From: Streptomyces sp. BK208
GTDB lineage: Bacteria > Actinomycetota > Actinomycetes > Streptomycetales > Streptomycetaceae
NCBI RefSeq assembly: GCF_004364245.1
Contig: NZ_SOAV01000005.1
Coordinates: 62,001 to 126,000, forward strand
Direction of reading: 5' to 3'
Length of the DNA: 64,000 nucleotides
The translations under genes and the position numbers were made by a program. Numbering within the stretch: position 1 is the first letter of the stretch; each line of letters opens with the position of its first letter. Positions 59,691 to 64,000 of this stretch are shown piece after piece. Below the pieces are notes generated by a model, which worked only from the letters and a program-made list of their open reading frames with translations, ran no database searches and was not told the DNA's origin.

Positions 59691-60371
59691 GTGGACCTTC
59701 ACAAGCACGCCCCAGCCGTCCCGCGTACCTCCGAGCTGCGCGCCTCGGACGCCGACCGCGACCGTGTCGCCGACATGCTGCGCGAAGCCCTCGCCGAGGG
59801 GCGGCTCACCGCCGCCGAGCACGCCGAGCGCGTCGAGGGCGTGCTGGCCGCCAAGACCGTCGGCGAGCTGGACGTCTTCGTGCGCGACCTGCCCGCCGCC
59901 CACCGCGGCCGGGAGGCCACCGCCCCGGCGCCCAACCGGCCCACCCCGGGCGCCGTCCCCGCGGAACCCGACGAGAACGTGGTGGCGGTCTTCAGCAGCG
60001 CCGTCCGCAAGGGCCGCTGGCGGGCGAACCGCCGCATCCACGCCTACGCGGTCTTCGGCAGCGTCGAGATCGACCTCAGCGAGGCGGTCTTCGAGTACCA
60101 GCAGGTCGTCGTCAAGGCGTTCTCCGTCTTCGGCAGCGTCGAGGTGCGGGTCCCGGAGAACGTGTCGGTGCGCGGCGCCGGGGGCAGCGTCCTCGGCAGC
60201 TTCGAGGTCCACACCCACGACTCCGCCGAGGCCGAGGCCCCCGTCGTGTACGTCGACGGCTGGGCCGTTCTCGGCAGCGTCGATGTGCGTCCCAGGCGCG
60301 GCAAGGTCGTCGCGGACATCCTCGACCGGGTGCACCGCCGGGTCGAGAAGGGGATGCGCAAGCACCTGTAG
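59691..60371 (+). CDS. DUF1707 domain protein with LiaF-like C-terminus
   Basis: A 226-residue protein with an N-terminal DUF1707 domain (about 14-66: LRASDADRDRVADMLREALAEGRLTAAEHAERVEGVLAAKTVGELD), a linker, and a beta-helix-like repeat domain (VVAVFSSAVRKGRW, AYAVFGSVEIDLSEAVFEY, AFSVFGSVEVRVPENV, SVLGSFEVHTH, WAVLGSVDVRPRRG) of the type found in LiaF/DUF2154-like proteins. Cytoplasmic, perhaps stress or membrane-linked; no firm role known. The GTG at 59691 lies 6 nt after TACGCT, so the mRNA may be leaderless. Monocistronic. Confidence 0.8.
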   Translation: MDLHKHAPAVPRTSELRASDADRDRVADMLREALAEGRLTAAEHAERVEGVLAAKTVGELDVFVRDLPAAHRGREATAPAPNRPTPGAVPAEPDENVVAVFSSAVRKGRWRANRRIHAYAVFGSVEIDLSEAVFEYQQVVVKAFSVFGSVEVRVPENVSVRGAGGSVLGSFEVHTHDSAEAEAPVVYVDGWAVLGSVDVRPRRGKVVADILDRVHRRVEKGMRKHL

Positions 60372-60476
60372 CGCGGCACCGGCAGCGGTCGGGGACTCAG
60401 TGCATAGGCACGCGTACAACGGGTAAGCCTTGACGCATCGTCTCTCGCTAGCGAAGCCGTCGTCAGGAGTAGACCC

Positions 60477-60854
60477 GTGCTGCAACCGCCGCATTCGTCC
60501 CTGCAGGTAGCTGCCGTTCCGGCCCAGCGGGGGCCCGTGCGGGACAGGGACCAAGACGCTCCGTGGCACACCGAGGCGGTGTGCCGGCGCGACGAGGCCG
60601 GACTGTTCTTCGCCCCCTCCAAGGAACCGACCGCCGCCCGGCTCTCCCGCGAAGAGGCGGCGAAGCGGGTCTGCGCGCGCTGCCCGGTCATGGTCGAGTG
60701 CCGTGAGCACGCCCTGCTGCAACCCGAGCCCTACGGTGTCTGGGGCGGCCTCACCGCCGCCGAGCGCCGCGTGGTCCTGGCCCGGCGCCGCCGCCGCGAG
60801 GTGGAACTCAAGAACGCCGCCCGCCAGACGGGCCGCATAGCCGCGGCCGGCTAG
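60477..60854 (+). CDS. wblI: WhiB-like [4Fe-4S] regulator WblI
   Basis: A 125-residue WhiB-family protein. The four cluster cysteines are C36, C66, C69 and C75 (CARCPVMVEC), followed by the GVWGG turn (about 87-91) and the basic C-terminal AERRVVLARRRRREV segment. WhiB proteins bind iron-sulfur clusters and usually sigma factors to control genes; WblI is the name used for the homologue at this place in S. coelicolor. GTG at 60477, just downstream of an AGGAG site. Convergent with glpX, with a hairpin between. Confidence 0.9.
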   Translation: MLQPPHSSLQVAAVPAQRGPVRDRDQDAPWHTEAVCRRDEAGLFFAPSKEPTAARLSREEAAKRVCARCPVMVECREHALLQPEPYGVWGGLTAAERRVVLARRRRREVELKNAARQTGRIAAAG

Positions 60855-60866
60855 AACTCAGGCGAC

Positions 60867-60904
60867 CGAAAGGGCACCCTCTCCGCACCGAGGGTGCCCT
60901 TTCG
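60867..60904. terminator. Bidirectional hairpin (wblI / glpX)
   Basis: A 15-bp perfect stem (CGAAAGGGCACCCTC and complement) with an 8-nt loop between the convergent wblI and glpX genes; the T/A-rich stem ends act as tracts both ways. Confidence 0.88.
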
Positions 60905-60964
60905 ACGTCGGGGCGATTCACGGCCGCGCGGAGCGTCCATGGGCGCCCCGCGAAACCCACGGAG

Positions 60965-61996
60965 TCACTTCGCCCGGTCGAAATCCACCGCGCTGTACGC
61001 CCGCAGCTTGCTCAGCCGGTGCTCGGAGTCGATCCGCCGCACCGTGCCCGACTTGGACCGCATCACGATCGAGTCGGTCGTCGCCGTCTCCGACCGGTAC
61101 CGCACCCCGCGCAGCAGCTCGCCGTCGGTGATGCCGGTGGCGACGAAGAAGACGTTGTCCCCGGAGACCAGGTCGTCGGTGGTCAGCACCCGGTCCAGAT
61201 CGTGCCCGGCGTCCACCGCCCGCTGCCGCTCCTCGTCGTCCTTGGGCCACAGCTTGCCCTGGATGGTGCCGCCCAGGCACTTCACGGCGCAGGCCGAGAT
61301 GATGCCCTCCGGCGTGCCGCCGACGCCGAGCAGCAGGTCGATGCCCGTGCCCTCGCGCAGGGCCAGGATGGAGCCGGCCACGTCGCCGTCGGAGATCAGC
61401 TTGATCCGGGCGCCGGTCTCCCGGACCTCCTTGATCAGGCCCTGGTGCCGGGGGCGGTCGAGGATGACGACGGTGACGTCCTCGGGCGTGCGGCGCTTGG
61501 CCTTGGCGATCCGGCGGACGTTCACGGCCACGGGCGCGTTGATGTCGACGAAGTCGGCGGCCTCGGGGCCCGTGACCAGCTTGTCCATGTAGAAGACCGC
61601 GGACGGGTCGAACATGGAGCCGCGCTCGGCGGCGGCCAGCACCGCGATCGCGTTGGTCATGCCGTTGGCGGTCAGCGTGGTGCCGTCGATCGGGTCGACG
61701 GCGATGTCGACCTCGGCGCCGGTCCCGTCCCCGACCCGCTCCCCGTTGAAGAGCATCGGGGCTTCGTCCTTCTCGCCCTCGCCGATGACGACGACGCCGT
61801 TCATCGAGACGGTGTGGACGAGGGTGCGCATGGCGCGCACGGCGGCACCGTCGGCGCCGTTCTTGTCACCGCGCCCGACCCAGCGGCCGGCGGCCATCGC
61901 CGCGGCCTCGGTGACCCGCACCAGCTCCATGGCGAGGTTGCGGTCGGGAGCCTCCGAGGGGACGTCCAGCTCGGAGGGGAGATGATGCTCGGTCAT
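60965..61996 (-). CDS. glpX: Fructose-1,6-bisphosphatase class II
   Basis: A 343-residue GlpX-type FBPase, removing the 1-phosphate of fructose 1,6-bisphosphate in gluconeogenesis. Metal and phosphate motifs: [27 protein letters not shown], and [36 protein letters not shown] at 61996, with AAAGGTG 7 nt upstream; the longer frame upstream overlaps the DUF4245 gene on the other strand. In actinobacteria GlpX is the main or only FBPase. Confidence 0.96.
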   Translation of the reverse strand: MTEHHLPSELDVPSEAPDRNLAMELVRVTEAAAMAAGRWVGRGDKNGADGAAVRAMRTLVHTVSMNGVVVIGEGEKDEAPMLFNGERVGDGTGAEVDIAVDPIDGTTLTANGMTNAIAVLAAAERGSMFDPSAVFYMDKLVTGPEAADFVDINAPVAVNVRRIAKAKRRTPEDVTVVILDRPRHQGLIKEVRETGARIKLISDGDVAGSILALREGTGIDLLLGVGGTPEGIISACAVKCLGGTIQGKLWPKDDEERQRAVDAGHDLDRVLTTDDLVSGDNVFFVATGITDGELLRGVRYRSETATTDSIVMRSKSGTVRRIDSEHRLSKLRAYSAVDFDRAK

Positions 61997-62113
61997 CGGA
62001 ACGCACCTTTCTGATACGACGACGGCCGGATGAGGGTGTGGCCACGACTCTATCGTCAGTCCGACAAAATGAGCAGGGGACCCCACGTATGAGCACATGA
62101 GGGACCTGCGACG

Positions 62114-62659
62114 ATGGGGGGCGTGGCAGGTACGAACGGCAAGCAGAAGACGGCCCGGGACATGGTCCTCTCCCTGGGGGTCATCGTTCTCGCGGGACTG
62201 GTCATGTATCTCTTCATCCCGCACGACGACGACGGCGGGCCCGACCTCAAGCGGGTCGACTACACGGTCGAGCTGACCACCGCGCGCCGCGCCGCACCGT
62301 ACCCGGTGGCGGCGCCCGAGGGGCTGGCCGAGGAGTGGAAGCCGACCTCCGTCCGCTACCGCGGCACCGACGGCGACTCCTGGCACCTTGGCTACCGCGC
62401 GCCCGACGGTGAGTACGTGGCCGTCGAGCAGTCGACGCGGAAGCCGGACGAGTTCATCGAGGAGGCCAGCCAGGGCGGGCGCAGGACCGCGACCACCGAG
62501 GAGATCGGCGGCCGGACCTGGACCCGCTACACCGGCGGCCGGTACGAGGCCCTGGTACTGCGGGACACCGACGGCGTGAAGGGCGCGACGACGGTCGTCG
62601 CCGGCACCGGGTCGTTCGAGCAGCTGGGCAGCATGGCCGCGGCGCTGAAGCTGGCCTGA
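62114..62659 (+). CDS. DUF4245 family membrane-anchored protein
   Basis: A 181-residue protein with one N-terminal transmembrane helix ([22 protein letters not shown]) and an extracytoplasmic domain of the actinobacterial DUF4245 family: [58 protein letters not shown], and [17 protein letters not shown]. Function unknown. ATG at 62114 with GAGGGA 9 nt upstream; the GTG at 62123 is an alternative. Divergent from glpX across about 117 bp, an arrangement conserved in relatives. Confidence 0.85.
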   Translation: MGGVAGTNGKQKTARDMVLSLGVIVLAGLVMYLFIPHDDDGGPDLKRVDYTVELTTARRAAPYPVAAPEGLAEEWKPTSVRYRGTDGDSWHLGYRAPDGEYVAVEQSTRKPDEFIEEASQGGRRTATTEEIGGRTWTRYTGGRYEALVLRDTDGVKGATTVVAGTGSFEQLGSMAAALKLA

Positions 62660-62736
62660 GCCGGCGCCGTAGCCGCGCGGTCCTCCGCGGGGGCCGTCCT
62701 CGGGGGTGTCCTCGTGGGCCTTCCTCGCGGGCACGA

Positions 62737-62767
62737 CGAAGCCCCCGGTGCGTCACCGGGGGCTTCG
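62737..62767. terminator. Bidirectional hairpin (DUF4245 gene / nitroreductase)
   Basis: A perfect 14-bp stem CGAAGCCCCCGGTG with a 3-nt loop between convergent genes. Confidence 0.88.
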
Positions 62768-62818
62768 ACGATGTGCGTGCGCGGGTCTCGGAGGACGCCG
62801 GCGCACGGACCGCGGTCC

Positions 62819-63409
62819 TCAGACCGTGGTGACGACCTGGTCGTAGGCCAGGCGCGGGGAGCGCGGGAACCAGGCGTCCGGGCCCGGACGGCCGATGTTG
62901 ACGACCATCAGCGGGGTGTGGTCGTCGTCCAGGAACTCCTTGCGCACGCCCTCGAAGTCGAAGCCGGTCATCGGTCCGGCGGCCAGGCCGGCGGCGCGGA
63001 CGCCGACGATGAAGTACGCGGCCTGCAGGGCGGCGTTCAGCGTGGCGGCGCCCTCGCGCACCGGGCGCTCGCTGAAGAAGGCGTCCTTCGCGGCGGGGAA
63101 GTGCGGGAAGAGGTGCGGCAGCTCCTCGTGGAACTCGTTGTCCGCCGAGAGGATCGCGACCAGCGGGGCGGCGGCGGTCTTGGGCCGGTTGCCCTCGGCC
63201 ATGTGCGCCACCAGGCGCTCGCGGGCCTCGGGGGAGCGGACCAGCGTGATGCGCAGCGGCGACTGGTTGAAGGCGGTCGGGCCGTACTTGACCAGGTCGT
63301 AGATCGCCTGCACCTGCTCCTCGGTCACCGGCTCGTCGGTGAAGGTGTTCGCGGTGCGGGCCTCGCGGAAGAGCAGGTCCTGGGCGGCGGGGTCAAGAAC
63401 GAGAGACAT
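62819..63409 (-). CDS. Malonic semialdehyde reductase-like nitroreductase (RutE family)
   Basis: A 196-residue FMN enzyme of the nitroreductase superfamily, RutE/HadB branch: LLFREARTANTFTDEPVTEEQVQAIYDLVKYGPTAFNQSPLRI at the N-terminus, then AKDAFFSERPVREGAATLNAALQAAYFIVGVRAAGLAAGPMTGFD. RutE reduces 3-oxopropanoate in pyrimidine breakdown; no other rut genes are next to it, so a general NAD(P)H-dependent reductase is as likely. ATG at 63409 preceded by GGAGAAAG. Confidence 0.86.
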   Translation of the reverse strand: MSLVLDPAAQDLLFREARTANTFTDEPVTEEQVQAIYDLVKYGPTAFNQSPLRITLVRSPEARERLVAHMAEGNRPKTAAAPLVAILSADNEFHEELPHLFPHFPAAKDAFFSERPVREGAATLNAALQAAYFIVGVRAAGLAAGPMTGFDFEGVRKEFLDDDHTPLMVVNIGRPGPDAWFPRSPRLAYDQVVTTV

Positions 63410-63732
63410 GCGTGATCTTTCTCCGGGTGCGTCGGCTCCACGTCCCGTGCGGGCCGGGAGCCGTTGACGGGGACGACCCTACGACAAAGAAGTTCAAGGT
63501 TCAACCAAAAAGGGGACGGCGGTGATCCGCTTCACCTGGCCGCGTGGGGCAAGGGGCGAGCGGACCTGTTCCCGCCGTCGACGCCGCACGGAAGGTGGCG
63601 TGACGGGCATCACACGTGATCGGCGATCACTTCCGGCGTCCGCCGCGGTCATGAAGGTCACATCGCCGCGCACCCCGCGCCGCCTCGGCATCGCGGAAAC
63701 CGCGGCACCTCGTACCCAAGGAGCGCAACGAC
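63410..63732. other. Divergent intergenic region before the DUF4287 gene
   Basis: About 320 bp holding the nitroreductase promoter on one side (an AT-rich TTCAAGGTTCAACC stretch near 63493-63506) and that of the DUF4287 gene on the other. No supported gene. Confidence 0.45.
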
Positions 63733-63951
63733 ATGACCGCCAGCGTGAAGGGCCCGGCCTCCTACTTCCCGTCCATCGAGAAGAAGTACGGCCGCCCGGT
63801 CGCGGAGTGGAAGGACCTCGTCCGGTCCTCGCCGCTCACCAAGCACATGGAACTGGTCACCTGGCTCAAGACCGAGCACGGCCTGGGCCACGGGCACGCC
63901 AACGCGCTCGTCGCGCACACCCTGGCCGAGGACACGGCGAAGGAGGGGTAG
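63733..63951 (+). CDS. DUF4287 family small protein
   Basis: A 72-residue soluble protein of the DUF4287 family: SYFPSIEKKYGRPVAEWKDLVRSSPLTKHMELVTWLKTEHGLGHGHANALVAHTL is close to the full conserved domain, with the GLGHGHANALVAH motif. Members are widespread small helical proteins of unknown role, sometimes fused to DUF5655. ATG with AAGGAG about 9 nt upstream. Confidence 0.85.
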   Translation: MTASVKGPASYFPSIEKKYGRPVAEWKDLVRSSPLTKHMELVTWLKTEHGLGHGHANALVAHTLAEDTAKEG

Positions 63952-64000
63952 GGGTGTCGTTCGGATCAGGCCGGCTCCGGGCGACGGTGCCCTGTTGCCG

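Overview
The window is about 71-73% GC, with strong third-position GC bias, many GTG starts and abundant 4-bp ATGA/GTGA overlaps. Together with a WhiB-family regulator, AhpC/AhpD/OxyR, a GH18 chitinase with a DasR-type operator and an actinobacterial Tad pilus locus, this points to a Streptomyces chromosome. The gene order oxyR/ahpC/ahpD, class A PBP, SpoIIE-type phosphatase, DUF402 protein, fumC, class I fumarase, DUF1707 protein, wblI, glpX resembles, from memory, the SCO5030-SCO5050 neighbourhood of S. coelicolor. I see no tRNA, rRNA, CRISPR array or intact insertion sequence.

Layout. 0-2.4 kb: an aminotransferase and a secreted serine protease. 2.4-9.4 kb: two divergent transcription units around a perfect palindrome, with an N-acyl-D-amino-acid deacylase and a PLP amino-acid deaminase on one side and a PfkB sugar kinase, IclR regulator, RidA and GntP-family permease on the other. 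I read this as a D-amino-acid or sugar-acid salvage locus. 9.4-11.5 kb: a hypothetical protein and an Nramp-like transporter lacking the usual metal motifs. 11.5-15.6 kb: an accessory island with a large protein that joins an eCIS-cargo-like leader motif to a deaminase-like domain, a truncated gene, a toxin C-terminal remnant, and an immunity-like gene broken by a 50-bp tandem duplication. 15.6-17.4 kb: chitinase.

17.7-27.6 kb: a Tad/Flp pilus locus (cpaB, tadZ, two TadE-like genes, tadA, tadB, tadC, flp, a TadG-like gene) followed by a lipoprotein, an OmpA-domain protein and a second lipoprotein. No prepilin peptidase is present. 27.6-32.7 kb: a DUF192 gene, four tandem paralogous lipoproteins each with its own near-identical promoter/leader, a decayed DUF192 copy, and a secreted protein. 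32.8-35.9 kb: a WXG100-like module with a small WXG100 protein, a large WXG100-headed protein whose 3' end drops in GC, a membrane protein and a gene carrying a rare TTA codon.

35.9-43.1 kb: an LLM flavin oxidoreductase, a methyltransferase, a repeat-rich 1.3-kb gap, a PIN-PhoH protein, an SLT transglycosylase and an AI-2E-family protein. 43.1-50.3 kb: the OxyR peroxide locus, a PadR-controlled ABC exporter and an SPFH protein. 50.5-64 kb: core metabolism and cell-wall genes (PBP, SpoIIE phosphatase, two fumarases, WblI, GlpX, a nitroreductase and small DUF proteins).

The parts most likely to hold something undescribed are the eCIS/deaminase-like protein with its decayed toxin-immunity neighbours (11.5-15.6 kb) and the lipoprotein array plus WXG100 module (28.2-35.9 kb).
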